From CAVZZG01 sp963779685 (GTDB lineage Bacteria; Actinomycetota; Thermoleophilia; Gaiellales; F1-60-MAGs149): 64,000 nt of DNA. Both the position numbers and the translations under genes were made by a program. Shown piece by piece: positions 55,010 through 63,199 of this stretch; positions within the stretch are counted from its first letter, which is position 1, and every line of letters begins with the position of its first letter. The stretch spans positions 558,001 to 622,000 of the forward strand of contig CAVZZG010000003.1 of NCBI GenBank assembly GCA_963779685.1. The letters are read 5' to 3'. Below the pieces are notes generated by a model. That model was not told where the DNA came from. It searched no databases and was given only the letters and a program-made list of their open reading frames with translations.

Positions 55010-55904
55010 CCGCCGGTGGGCCGATGTCCGGCACGGCGGCGGGATTGACCCCGAGCGCGCCGTTCAACTGGCTCTCGACGGCCTTGGTGTAGTTGATGCG
55101 CTGCACGACGACCTCGACGCGCCGGTTGCGCGGGCCGGCGCCCGTGCGCGAGTCGTTCGGGACGATCGGCGAGCGGTCGCCGAAGCCGCCGGAGCCCGCG
55201 TCGGGGTGGCGGGTGAGCGAGAACCCGTGCTGGAGCATGAACACGAACACGGCCAGCGATCGCTCGGTCGAGAGCCGCTCGTTGCCGTACGGATCGTTGG
55301 CGTAGGGAATGCCGTCGGTGTAGCCGTTCACCCGCACCGGGTTCGCCCCCAGGTGCTCGACGGCCGTGCTCACCACCTGCAGCAGCGGCCCGGCGGCCGG
55401 CTTGATCCTGGCCGAGCCCACGTCGAACAGCACCTTGTCGGTGATCAGCCGGATCACGAGTCCCTGGGAGTTGATCGTCGTCGACACCTGCTTCTCGAAC
55501 CCGAGCTCCCGGGCCCGCTGATCGATAGCCGTCTTTGCGGCTACGAGGCCCTTCTGCTGGGCGGTGTCGAGCGCGTGGGCGCTGGCGAGTGCCTTGGCGT
55601 TGGCAGCGGCGTTGCTCGGCGGGCGCTGGGCGGCGGCCTGCACCGGCTGCGGCATGCTGTTGACCTCCGAGGGCGCGGTCGCGGTCGGGTTGTCCGTGCC
55701 GACGTTCAGGATCGAGTTGCCGCCGCGGTCGAGCGGGCCCGAGAACGCCTGCCGCAGCGACCGCGCCAGCTCGTCGAACTTGCCCTTGTTCACGACCGCG
55801 ATGCTGAACAGCACCATGAACAGGGCCATCAGCAGGGTGATCATGTCGGCGTAGGTGAGCAGCCAGCGTTCGTCCGCGTGGGCATGCTCCTTCTTGCGCC
55901 CCAT
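54993..55904 (-). CDS. motB: Flagellar stator protein MotB
   Basis: Peptidoglycan-anchored stator subunit, 303 residues. Single N-terminal helix with the proton-binding Asp in LLTYADMITLLMALFMVLFS, preceded by a charged MGRKKEHAHADERW. After a linker, the OmpA-like peptidoglycan-binding domain has VRVNGYTDGIPY, LSTERSLAVFVFMLQHG and NRRVEVVVQRI. ATG overlaps the motA stop. Full length. Confidence 0.95.
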   Translation of the reverse strand: MGRKKEHAHADERWLLTYADMITLLMALFMVLFSIAVVNKGKFDELARSLRQAFSGPLDRGGNSILNVGTDNPTATAPSEVNSMPQPVQAAAQRPPSNAAANAKALASAHALDTAQQKGLVAAKTAIDQRARELGFEKQVSTTINSQGLVIRLITDKVLFDVGSARIKPAAGPLLQVVSTAVEHLGANPVRVNGYTDGIPYANDPYGNERLSTERSLAVFVFMLQHGFSLTRHPDAGSGGFGDRSPIVPNDSRTGAGPRNRRVEVVVQRINYTKAVESQLNGALGVNPAAVPDIGPPAVKITP

Positions 55905-56707
55905 CAGGCAGCGGCTCTCTCGGCTTGCTCGCCGGCCGGCGCCTGCTCGAAGTGCTCACGCTCCTTCGGCTCGAGGAAGGTCTTCAGCTTCTCCTCGACG
56001 ATGCGGGGGTTGTCCCCGGCCTGGATCGAGAGGATCCCCTCGATCATCATCGTGCGGGCGTCGGCCTCGTGGGTGGAGAGCTCGCGCAGCTTGTTCGCGA
56101 TCGGCAGGTAGATCAGGTTCGCGCTGGACACGCCGAAGAAGGTCGCGATGAACGCTGCCGAGATCGCGGGACCGAGCGTCGAGGGGTTGGAGAGGTTCTC
56201 GAGCACGTGGACGAGGCCCATGACGGTGCCGATGATGCCGATGGTCGGAGCGAAGCCGGCGGCGTGCGCGAAGATCGCGGCGTTCTCGTGGTGGCGGCCC
56301 GCCATGGCCTCGACGTCGAGGTCGAGGATGTCCTTCACGAGCTCCGGGTCGGTGCCGTCGACGACGAGCTTGAGGCCCTTGCTGAGAAAGGCGTCATCGA
56401 CGTTGTCGGCCTCCTCCTCGAGGGCGAGCAGACCCTCCCGCCGAGCGCGCTCGGCGAGCTTGACGAGCGTGCGGATCGCCTCCGGGCGGTCGGGCGGCGT
56501 GCCCGTCATCGCCTTGATGTAGAGGGTCGGGATGCGCAGGCAGGCTGCAAGCCCGGTGGACGCCATCACGACGCCGAGCGTGCTGAAGAGGATCAGCACG
56601 AGCGCCGACGGGATGATGAACGCCGCCGGGTTCCCGCCTTCCATGAAGAGCGAGCCGATCACGCCGACGATGGCCAGCACGAGGCCGATGATGGTGCCCG
56701 GATCCAA
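55904..56707 (-). CDS. motA: Flagellar stator protein MotA
   Basis: Stator subunit forming the ion channel with MotB. It has 267 residues from TTG 56707 (AAAGG site 8 nt upstream) and four helices: TIIGLVLAIVGVIGSLF, AAFIIPSALVLILFSTLGVVM, GFAPTIGIIGTVMGLVHVL and SAAFIATFFGVSSANLIYLPIA. The cytoplasmic loop has the charged residues that touch FliG (KLAERARREGLLALEEE). The conserved Pro in helix 3 (FAPTIGIIGT) is present. Normal length. Confidence 0.95.
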   Translation of the reverse strand: MDPGTIIGLVLAIVGVIGSLFMEGGNPAAFIIPSALVLILFSTLGVVMASTGLAACLRIPTLYIKAMTGTPPDRPEAIRTLVKLAERARREGLLALEEEADNVDDAFLSKGLKLVVDGTDPELVKDILDLDVEAMAGRHHENAAIFAHAAGFAPTIGIIGTVMGLVHVLENLSNPSTLGPAISAAFIATFFGVSSANLIYLPIANKLRELSTHEADARTMMIEGILSIQAGDNPRIVEEKLKTFLEPKEREHFEQAPAGEQAERAAA

Positions 56708-56761
56708 GGATCAGACCTTTGTCACTCGAAGGGGGTACACGAATCTACTTGCGTTCTATCG

Positions 56762-56971
56762 TCAACGGTCCGTGAGAACATGAGGCCGGGCGAAGGCCTT
56801 CCGCTTGTGCTCGAGCACCAGCGCGGCGATCTCCTCCGGTGTCTCCCTGACGAGCAGGCGCCGGTCGGTGGTGAGCTTGACGACGGTGTCCGGCGTCGAC
56901 TCGATGGTCTCGATCAGGTCCGCGTTGACCCAGATTTCCTTGTGTTCGCGCCCGTGATGCAACTTGATCAT
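56762..56971 (-). CDS. flbD: FlbD/SwrD family flagellar protein
   Basis: A 69-residue protein of the FlbD (SwrD) family, which in Bacillus raises motor power. MIKLHHGREHKEIWVNADLI and IESTPDTVVKLTTDRRLLVRETPEEI are the family core. GAGAGGAA precedes ATG 56971. It lies between flgE and motA in the usual firmicute-like order. Confidence 0.9.
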   Translation of the reverse strand: MIKLHHGREHKEIWVNADLIETIESTPDTVVKLTTDRRLLVRETPEEIAALVLEHKRKAFARPHVLTDR

Positions 56972-57072
56972 GGTGCCGTTCCTCTCGTAGTCGACGAGCT
57001 CGGCCCGTGCGTCCGGCCTGGCGTGGAGCGCCGACCGGACCTGTCGCGATCTGAACGCGACGACCGGCGCGA

Positions 57073-57098
57073 GCGCCCCCGCGTCTCCGCGGGGGCGC
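57073..57098 (-). terminator. Perfect 11-bp GC hairpin between flgE and flbD
   Basis: Arms GCGCCCCCGCG (57073-57083) and CGCGGGGGCGC (57088-57098) with a 4-nt loop, 28 nt past the flgE stop. No U-tract follows, so it may attenuate or stabilise the transcript end, not fully stop it. Confidence 0.45.
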
Positions 57099-57126
57099 AC
57101 GAGCCGGATGACGAGCCCTGTGAGGC

Positions 57127-58035
57127 TCACGTTCTGACCCAGCGCTTCATGTTGACGAGCTCCTGGAGGATCTCGTCCGAGGTCGTGATCACACGCGTGT
57201 TGGCCTGGAAGCCGCGCTGCGCGACGATCATGTTGGTGAACTCCTGGGCGAGGTCGACGTTCGACATCTCGACCGCGCCGCTCTGGACGTAGCCGAGACC
57301 GTTGGTCGTCGAGTCGCCCCAGATGACGGCGCCGGCCGGGTCGGCGGCGTCGAAGAGGCCGGAGTTCGGCGTGTCCTTGAGGTCGTTCTGACCCACCCGC
57401 GAGAGGCCGGCCGGGTTCGGGAACTTCGCCAGCTCGATGCGGCCGGCCACGATGCGGCCGCCGAGGTCGTAGCTGACGACGCCGGACTGGTCGACCGAGA
57501 CGCTGGTGGCGTTGGTCGGGATCTGGAGCCCCGACAGCACCGGCGGCGCGGCGAACGTGACCGGGGGCCCCTGGGAGGTCGCGAGGTTGCACAGGACGTA
57601 CTGGCCATGCTGGTCGACCAGCCAACCTGCCTCGTCGACCGTGAAGTTGCCGGCCCGCGTGAAGGACAGGTCGGGTGTCGCCGGCAGTGCGCCGCCGGCG
57701 GTGGTGTCGACGCTCTTGGCGACGATGAAGTAGCCGTCGCCGTTGATGCCCATGTCCGACCACTGGCCGGTCGTCTGCAGGGAGCCCTGGGTCATGATCG
57801 AGCCGATCGAGTTGATCGCCATGCCGAGGCCGACCTCCATCGGGCCGGATCCACCGGCGCCACCCGTGGTCGGGCCGGCGGCGCCGCGGAGCACCTGGGC
57901 GACCATGGATTCGAACGCGACCCGCTGGGCCTTGTAGCCGATCGTGTTCACGTTCGCGATGTTGTTGGCGGTCACGTCGAGCATGACCTGGTGGTTCTTG
58001 AGTCCGCCGATGGCGGTGAACATTGCACGGAGCAC
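57127..58035 (-). CDS. flgE: Flagellar hook/basal-body rod family protein, probably hook protein FlgE
   Basis: Structural subunit of the hook. It has 302 residues from GTG 58035, preceded by AAGGAGA at 7 nt. The N-terminal rod-type motif is LDVTANNIANVNTIGYK, a central FTRAGNFTVDEAGWLVDQHG is shared with FlgE/F/G, and the C-terminal motif NVDLAQEFTNMIVAQRGFQANTRVI is intact. It is short for FlgE (often 400 or more) and could be mistaken for FlgG, but its position after flgD and TIGR02530 and before flbD favours FlgE. Confidence 0.85.
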   Translation of the reverse strand: MLRAMFTAIGGLKNHQVMLDVTANNIANVNTIGYKAQRVAFESMVAQVLRGAAGPTTGGAGGSGPMEVGLGMAINSIGSIMTQGSLQTTGQWSDMGINGDGYFIVAKSVDTTAGGALPATPDLSFTRAGNFTVDEAGWLVDQHGQYVLCNLATSQGPPVTFAAPPVLSGLQIPTNATSVSVDQSGVVSYDLGGRIVAGRIELAKFPNPAGLSRVGQNDLKDTPNSGLFDAADPAGAVIWGDSTTNGLGYVQSGAVEMSNVDLAQEFTNMIVAQRGFQANTRVITTSDEILQELVNMKRWVRT

Positions 58036-58057
58036 TTCGTCGTCTCCTTCATCGGCC

Positions 58058-58076
58058 GACGGCCGTTCGGGCCGTC
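58058..58076 (-). other. Short hairpin in flgE leader
   Basis: GACGGCC (58058-58064) pairs with GGCCGTC (58070-58076) over a 5-nt loop, 23 nt before the flgE start codon and just upstream of its ribosome site. Could influence hook translation; no direct evidence. Confidence 0.3.
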
Positions 58077-58116
58077 CGCCTCCGGCCTCCTCCAGGAGGT
58101 CCAGCCGGTTCGTGGG

Positions 58117-58494
58117 TTAGGTGATGACCGCGGCGTCGATGTTGGTGAACACCGCGGGTCCGGTCTCGTCGTGGGCGAGCGCCGTCACGACCGTGCGGTT
58201 GCCGACCGCGACGACCATGGCGACCGAGTCGACGAGGACCAGCGCCTCCTTGCTGCCCTTTGCGGCGGCGGCATCGATGCCGCCTTCGAGCCGGGAGAGC
58301 TGGGAGGAGTCGAACGACACGCCACGCGCGGCGAGGCGCTGCTCGGCGTGGGCCGAGAAGCGGAACCCGACGTGGCGTCCGAGCTCGTCGGCGAACCGCG
58401 GGCCGTCACTCGACGGTCGCGGCTTCGCGGGCGAGGCCGGTGCCACCGGCGACAGTGCGCCGGCACGGGCTGCGGGTGTCAGTCTGGGGTCCAC
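58117..58494 (-). CDS. Flagellar operon protein, TIGR02530 family
   Basis: A 125-residue protein of the TIGR02530 family found between flgD and flgE in many Gram-positive flagellar operons. The core is FRFSAHAEQRLAARGVSFDS, LSRLEGGIDAAAAKGSKEALVL and AVGNRTVVTALAHDE, ending VFTNIDAAVI. GTG 58494 directly follows the flgD stop. Function not established; it has been considered a hook-length or hook-assembly helper because of its fixed position. Confidence 0.88.
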   Translation of the reverse strand: MDPRLTPAARAGALSPVAPASPAKPRPSSDGPRFADELGRHVGFRFSAHAEQRLAARGVSFDSSQLSRLEGGIDAAAAKGSKEALVLVDSVAMVVAVGNRTVVTALAHDETGPAVFTNIDAAVIT

Positions 58495-58908
58495 CTACTC
58501 GACCTTCTTGACCTGGCCGCTGGGGACGTCGGAACCGTCGATGGTCAGGATCGAGCCGGTGGGGCTCGGCTTGACCGACTGCACGACGCCGGCGTGGATC
58601 GAGCCCTGCTCGTCGAGCCACGTGACGGTCTTGCCGATCATCGTGACCGACGACGCGAAGTCCTGCTGGATATTCAGCGCCGTCAGCTGCTTGTTGAGCT
58701 TGTTCAGGCCTTCGACGGCCGAGAACTGGGCCATCTGGGTCATCATCGCGGCCGAATCGGTCGGCTGCGTGGGGTCCTGATGCTGCATCTCGGCCATCAG
58801 GAGCTTCAGGAACGTGTCCTGACCCCAGGCCCCTCCCGCGTCGGTGCGGTCGACCTGGCTCGGTGTAGGGGTCAGGCCCGTTGCGGGGCCGGTGACGGGA
58901 TTGGGCAT
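58495..58908 (-). CDS. flgD: Flagellar hook capping protein FlgD
   Basis: Scaffold needed for hook polymerisation. AAGGAGG lies 8 nt before ATG 58908, giving 137 residues. The conserved N-terminal FlgD block is DTFLKLLMAEMQHQDPTQPTDSAA and MMTQMAQFSAVEGLNKL. The C-terminal part is brief and lacks the tandem Ig-like domains of enterobacterial FlgD, as is common in Gram-positive versions. Confidence 0.93.
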   Translation of the reverse strand: MPNPVTGPATGLTPTPSQVDRTDAGGAWGQDTFLKLLMAEMQHQDPTQPTDSAAMMTQMAQFSAVEGLNKLNKQLTALNIQQDFASSVTMIGKTVTWLDEQGSIHAGVVQSVKPSPTGSILTIDGSDVPSGQVKKVE

Positions 58909-58928
58909 CGTGTTCACCTCCTTGGTGT

Positions 58929-60293
58929 TCAGGCGAGGATCGAGACGGAACCCGCAGCCAGTGCGGGTTCGGGTGACGCGGCGGCCGGATCGATCCGGCC
59001 GAGCGTGAAGAGCGAGCCACGCGGCGCGTGCCGGTGGCCGTGCGGGTGACGCGGGTCCTGCTGCCGGCCCTTGCCGTCGTCGGCGACGCGGACGTCGACC
59101 CGGTCGAGCTGGACACCGCGGTCGGCGAGGCCGCTGCGGAGGTCCGCGAGAGCGGACTGCAGCACGCGGCCGGCATCCCGGTTGTCGGTGATGAGGCTCG
59201 CCTGGGCGATCCCGTCACGGATCTCGAGTCGCACGACGACCTCGCCGAGCTCCTTCGGGTCGAGCTGCATGCGCACTCGCGCGCCGTCGCCGGCGTGCGA
59301 GAGCTTGAGACGGGCGGCGAGCCCGTCCACGAGCCGGTCGAACCGCTCGCGGTCGAGCGGCGCCGGCGGCAGCGGCGTTGCCACGGGATCGGCGTGCGTC
59401 TCCCGCGGCTGGGCCACGTGCACCGCGTTCTGCGGTGGTGCTCCCGGTGCATCGGCACGGGGATCGGCGGCCTGGACGGCCTCGACCGGGCGGATGGCCC
59501 GTCTCGCGTCGTCCTTGCCGCCGGCGTGCGGGGTCGCCGGAGCCGTGACCGGAGCTGTCGCCTCGACCGGCTTCGCCGCCGGCCCTGCCGCCTTGTTGAC
59601 GGGCAGCCGGAGTCCGACGGTCGGCGCGGCTGCCACGGCGAGCTCCTGCGGGAGCACGATCGCTCCGCCAGGATCCTGCCCCGCGGCTGCCTCGGTGGCC
59701 GGCGCAGCGGCTGCCGGCATGGCCGGAGCCGGTACGACCGGTGCGGCCGGCACGGCCACAGGGGCAACCACCGGATCCGGCGTGGTGGCCGTCGCCGGCG
59801 TCGCCGGGACGGTCGCCACACCGGTGGCGGTTGCTGCCGGGGCCGGGGCCGGGCCCGTGAGGGTCGCGGCCGCCGTCGCCGGAGCGACATCGGGCTGCGT
59901 GCCCTTCGCGCAGTCCGCCTGAGCCCCAGCCGGGGCCTTGCCCGCCTTCGCGGGAGTTGCCGGGGTGACCGGCACCGGGACTGCCACCGGGATAGTGGCG
60001 ACCGCCTGCGTGGCGGCGGCGTCGACGCCCGTCTGGTGGGCGTCGTGCGCATCGTGCGCCGTCTCCGGCGTGGCCGGGACGGTCGTTGCGGCGGCCGTGG
60101 CCGCCGGCGCCGTTGCTCCCTGCGCCGGGGTGGCATCGCTCCCTGCCGTGATCTGCTCGAGCTGTGCGAGCAGCACCGCGAACAGGGCGAGCGAGCCGGG
60201 TGCGGCCGCCGGAGTCCCGGCCGCCGCTGGTTGTGCCTTGCCACCGGCGGTCGGCTGACCGGGCGCCGGTGGGTTGGGTGTTACTGGTTCCAC
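58929..60293 (-). CDS. fliK: Flagellar hook-length control protein FliK
   Basis: Secreted ruler that sets hook length and triggers the FlhB switch. It has 454 residues from GTG 60293, preceded by the strong site AGGAGGTGA. About 300 residues are low-complexity Ala/Pro/Thr/Val, typical of the ruler region. The C-terminal switch domain has RVRMQLDPKELGEVVVRLEIRD and a following LQSALADLRSGLADRGVQLD, which are diagnostic. One Cys in the ruler (ADCAKG) is unusual. Full length. Confidence 0.9.
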   Translation of the reverse strand: MEPVTPNPPAPGQPTAGGKAQPAAAGTPAAAPGSLALFAVLLAQLEQITAGSDATPAQGATAPAATAAATTVPATPETAHDAHDAHQTGVDAAATQAVATIPVAVPVPVTPATPAKAGKAPAGAQADCAKGTQPDVAPATAAATLTGPAPAPAATATGVATVPATPATATTPDPVVAPVAVPAAPVVPAPAMPAAAAPATEAAAGQDPGGAIVLPQELAVAAAPTVGLRLPVNKAAGPAAKPVEATAPVTAPATPHAGGKDDARRAIRPVEAVQAADPRADAPGAPPQNAVHVAQPRETHADPVATPLPPAPLDRERFDRLVDGLAARLKLSHAGDGARVRMQLDPKELGEVVVRLEIRDGIAQASLITDNRDAGRVLQSALADLRSGLADRGVQLDRVDVRVADDGKGRQQDPRHPHGHRHAPRGSLFTLGRIDPAAASPEPALAAGSVSILA

Positions 60294-60321
60294 TGAATCA
60301 CCTCCTCTCGCTCGGAATTCC

Positions 60322-61305
60322 TCACGCGTACCGCCGCGCGCCGCAGAATTCGGACGCGTAGCCGGGGTCGTTGAGGGACGAGATCTTGACCACGTCGCCC
60401 GTGTGCGGGGCGTGGAGGAATCGGCCGCCGCCGACGTAGATGCCGACGTGGTGGATGTCGCTGCCCCTGGCGAAGAACACGAGGTCGCCCGGGCGGAGCT
60501 GATTGGACGCCACCGGCTGGCCGGCGCGGAACTGGTCGGCCGCGACGCGCGGGATCGAGATGCCCTGCGCCTTGTAGAGGTACTGCGTGAGGCCGGAGCA
60601 GTCGAAGCCCTTCGGCGACTCGCCGCCCCACACGTAGGGCGTGCCGAGAAACGAGAGTCCCTGCTGCACGACGTTCGCCCCGGCGCCCGACGGCTGCAGG
60701 TACGACGGCAGGCCAGCGGGCGATGCCGGTGCCGTGGCAGCCTGCGTTGCGTCGACCGAGAACTCCCGGAAGTAGCCCATCACGCGCGGGACGTAGGCCT
60801 GGGTCTCGGCGTACGGCGGAATCCCGCCGTACTTCGTGACCGCGGACGGCCCGGCGTTGTACGCGGCTACGGCCTTCTCCATGTTCCAGCCGAACGCGTC
60901 GAGCTGACGACGAAGGTAGCGGGCGCCGCCGGCGAGGCTCTGGGCCGGGTCGAACGGGTTGGTGACGCCCAGGCCGGCGGCCGTGGCCGGCATCAGCTGC
61001 ATCATGCCCTGCGCGCCCGCGGGTGAACTCGCGTTGGGATTGAACCCGGACTCGGCCTTCGCGACCGCCTTCAGCAACGCCGGCGGGATCCCGGCATCGT
61101 TCGCGGCCTGCACGATCATGCCGTCGTAGGGCGTCGGCTGGCCGCCGAGCCCGGAACCCGAGGCAGCCGACGTCCCTGCCGTGAGCTGGCCCTGGAGGGC
61201 GCGCGCGAAGGCCGTCGCGTCGGTCGCCGTCGCGGGAGGTGGTGCCAGGGCGGCGATCTGCGACTGGATCGCGGTGATCCGCGAGAGGGCGTCGGTGACC
61301 GTCAT
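60322..61305 (-). CDS. Bifunctional SLT transglycosylase plus NlpC/P60 peptidase in flagellar operon
   Basis: Peptidoglycan hydrolase probably opening the wall for the rod, replacing FlgJ. It has 327 residues: a helical N-terminal part (1-60), a lytic transglycosylase domain with the catalytic Glu in LLKAVAKAESGFNP and GAQGMMQLMPATA plus VAAYNAGPSAV, then an NlpC/P60 domain with catalytic Cys in GFDCSGLTQYLY and His in HHVGIYVGGG. No signal peptide is present, so export through the flagellar apparatus itself is likely. Its start overlaps the fliJ stop and fliK follows after 28 nt. Confidence 0.93.
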   Translation of the reverse strand: MTVTDALSRITAIQSQIAALAPPPATATDATAFARALQGQLTAGTSAASGSGLGGQPTPYDGMIVQAANDAGIPPALLKAVAKAESGFNPNASSPAGAQGMMQLMPATAAGLGVTNPFDPAQSLAGGARYLRRQLDAFGWNMEKAVAAYNAGPSAVTKYGGIPPYAETQAYVPRVMGYFREFSVDATQAATAPASPAGLPSYLQPSGAGANVVQQGLSFLGTPYVWGGESPKGFDCSGLTQYLYKAQGISIPRVAADQFRAGQPVASNQLRPGDLVFFARGSDIHHVGIYVGGGRFLHAPHTGDVVKISSLNDPGYASEFCGARRYA

Positions 61306-61766
61306 GACGTGCGCCTCGCTCGCAGCTCCGCCGCGATCCGCCGGGCGCTCCGCATCTCGGTGATGTCCGCCAGGTCGCGCTCCTCCTCGGCCAGCATGGC
61401 CTGGCGGTGGGCATCGCGCTGGCGTTCCTCGAGCCGGTTCAGGGTCTCGACGGAGCGGCGCGCCTCGACCAGTGCGGCACGCGCCTGGTCGACGCCGTGC
61501 GTGCGGTCGCGGAGATCCATGATCGCCCGCTCGAGCCCGAGCCGGGCGCCGTCGCGATCGCGGTCGGCCTGGGCGAGCCGCGCCGCCGGCCCGCCGGCAT
61601 CCGCCAGTGCCCGCTCGGCCCTGCGATGGCGGTCGAGCGATGCCTCGGCGGCCTCGTGCGCCGCCGCGTGCGCCCGCAGCCGGTCGGCCATCGCGATCCG
61701 GGCGGTCAGCTCGCGGTGGTCGCGGAGATCACGGACGGGTTGGAGTGTGAAGCGGAACCTGCGCAT
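61302..61766 (-). CDS. fliJ: Flagellar export chaperone FliJ
   Basis: Coiled-coil stalk protein between the FliI ATPase and FlhA. It has 154 residues from ATG 61766 (MRRFRFTLQPVRDLRDHRE), the classical FliJ N-terminus, followed by continuous charged helices rich in Arg, Ala and Glu. Longer frames upstream are fliI antisense-free shadow and are rejected. A sigma-28-type promoter and a hairpin-containing leader lie between fliI and this gene, so it heads its own transcript as well as following fliI. Confidence 0.85.
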   Translation of the reverse strand: MRRFRFTLQPVRDLRDHRELTARIAMADRLRAHAAAHEAAEASLDRHRRAERALADAGGPAARLAQADRDRDGARLGLERAIMDLRDRTHGVDQARAALVEARRSVETLNRLEERQRDAHRQAMLAEEERDLADITEMRSARRIAAELRARRTS

Positions 61767-61776
61767 GAAGCACGAA

Positions 61777-61808
61777 GGCCGGCCCACCCCTCCGGGGCGG
61801 CACCGGCC
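61777..61808 (-). other. GC-rich hairpin in fliJ leader
   Basis: GGCCGG (61777-61782) pairs with CCGGCC (61803-61808), and CCCC (61787-61790) with GGGG (61794-61797) inside it, 10-42 nt before the fliJ ATG and downstream of the sigma-28-type promoter. No clear Shine-Dalgarno site is exposed. Confidence 0.4.
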
Positions 61809-61825
61809 ATCCTTAGCCAGTACAT

Positions 61826-61853
61826 TTATCGGTTGAAAGAGATATTCGCTTGA
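61826..61853 (-). promoter_or_regulatory. Sigma-28-type promoter for fliJ and downstream hook genes
   Basis: On the minus strand TCAAG (61853-61849), 15 nt, then ACCGATAA (61833-61826), about 60 nt before the fliJ ATG. Same -35 and spacing as the fliP and flhB sites; the octamer differs from the FliA consensus GCCGATAA at one base. Confidence 0.7.
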
Positions 61854-61870
61854 GGAAGCTTCTGGCGTCC

Positions 61871-63199
61871 TCAGCCGACGATCGTCGCGAGCCGCCGCTC
61901 GGCGAGCTCGGGGTGCTCGTTGGCGTCCGGAGGCTGGCGGAGGAACTCCTCGATCGGCTCGATCAGCTCGATGGCAGCGTCGACGCGGGGGTCGGAACCG
62001 CGCGCGTAGGCGCCGATCGAGATCAGGTCCTCGCGGGCGCGGTAGGTGGCGAGCGCCTCGCGCGCCCGGCCCGCCGTCGCCTGCGCGGCGGGCGTCGTGA
62101 TGGCCGGCGCCAGCCGCGACACGGATGCCAGCACGTCGATGGCCGGGTAGTGGTTGCGGTGGGCGAGGCGACGATCGAGCACGACATGGCCGTCCAGGAT
62201 CCCGCGCACGGCATCGGCGACCGGCTCGTTCATGTCGTCGCCCTCGACGAGCACGGTGATGAGTGCGGTGATCGAGCCCCGCGCGCCGCTGCCGGCGCGC
62301 TCGAGCAGCTTCGGGAGGCGTGCGAACACGCTGGGGGTGTAGCCGCGGCTGGCCGGCGGTTCGCCGACCGCCAGGCCGATCTCGCGCAGGGCCATGGCGT
62401 AGCGGGTCACCGAGTCCATCAGCAGCAGCACGTCCTTGCCCTCGTCCCGGAATGCCTCTGCGACCGTCATGGCGGTCTCCGCGCACTTCGCCCGCACCAG
62501 GGCGGGCTGATCGGAGGTCGCCACGCAGACGACGCTGCGCTGCATGCCCTCCTCGCCGAGGTCGTGGTCGACGAACTCGCGCACCTCGCGGCCACGCTCG
62601 CCGACGAGTCCGATCACGGTCACGTCGGCCTCGGTGTTGCGGGCGATCATGCCGAGCAGCGTCGACTTACCCACGCCGGATCCCGCGAAGATACCGAGAC
62701 GCTGGCCCCGCCCGCACGGCACGAGCACGTCCAGCGCACGCACGCCGAGCGGCAGGCGCTCGTCGATCGGCCGGCGCGCCAGCGGGCCGGGCGGCGATGC
62801 GGTGAGCGGGCGTCGCTCGACCATGCGGGCGCCGCCGTCCAGCGGCGGCCCGTCGTCGAGCGGGTTGCCGAGCCCGTCGAGCACCCGTCCCAGGACCGCG
62901 CTCCCGACGGGAGCGGTCAGCGGATGGCCGGCGCCGACCACGGGGTCGCCGGGCTTGATGCCGGCCACGTGGCCGAGGGGCATCAGGAGCGTGCGGCCGT
63001 CGCGGAACCCGACGACCTCGGCCATGACGGCCCCGCGCCGGGAGTCGCCGATCAGGCACAGCTCCCCCACCTCGGCCTCGGGTCCCGTGGACTCGATCAC
63101 GAGGCCGATGACCTCGGCCACGCGTCCCATCGTCCGATAGGGATCGGCCATGCGAAGGCGGTCGGCGAAGGCCGCCAGCGGTTGGGCTGCCTCAGCCAT
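61871..63199 (-). CDS. fliI: Flagellum-specific ATPase FliI
   Basis: ATPase energising export-substrate release. It has 442 residues from ATG 63199 (the frame extends 7 codons further to 63220). Walker A is GIFAGSGVGKSTLLGM, Walker B VLLLMDSVTRYAMA, and the type III ATPase segment GEPPASRGYTPSVFARLPKLLERAG is diagnostic for FliI rather than for F1 beta. The start overlaps the fliH stop by 8 nt. Full length. Confidence 0.97.
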   Translation of the reverse strand: MAEAAQPLAAFADRLRMADPYRTMGRVAEVIGLVIESTGPEAEVGELCLIGDSRRGAVMAEVVGFRDGRTLLMPLGHVAGIKPGDPVVGAGHPLTAPVGSAVLGRVLDGLGNPLDDGPPLDGGARMVERRPLTASPPGPLARRPIDERLPLGVRALDVLVPCGRGQRLGIFAGSGVGKSTLLGMIARNTEADVTVIGLVGERGREVREFVDHDLGEEGMQRSVVCVATSDQPALVRAKCAETAMTVAEAFRDEGKDVLLLMDSVTRYAMALREIGLAVGEPPASRGYTPSVFARLPKLLERAGSGARGSITALITVLVEGDDMNEPVADAVRGILDGHVVLDRRLAHRNHYPAIDVLASVSRLAPAITTPAAQATAGRAREALATYRAREDLISIGAYARGSDPRVDAAIELIEPIEEFLRQPPDANEHPELAERRLATIVG

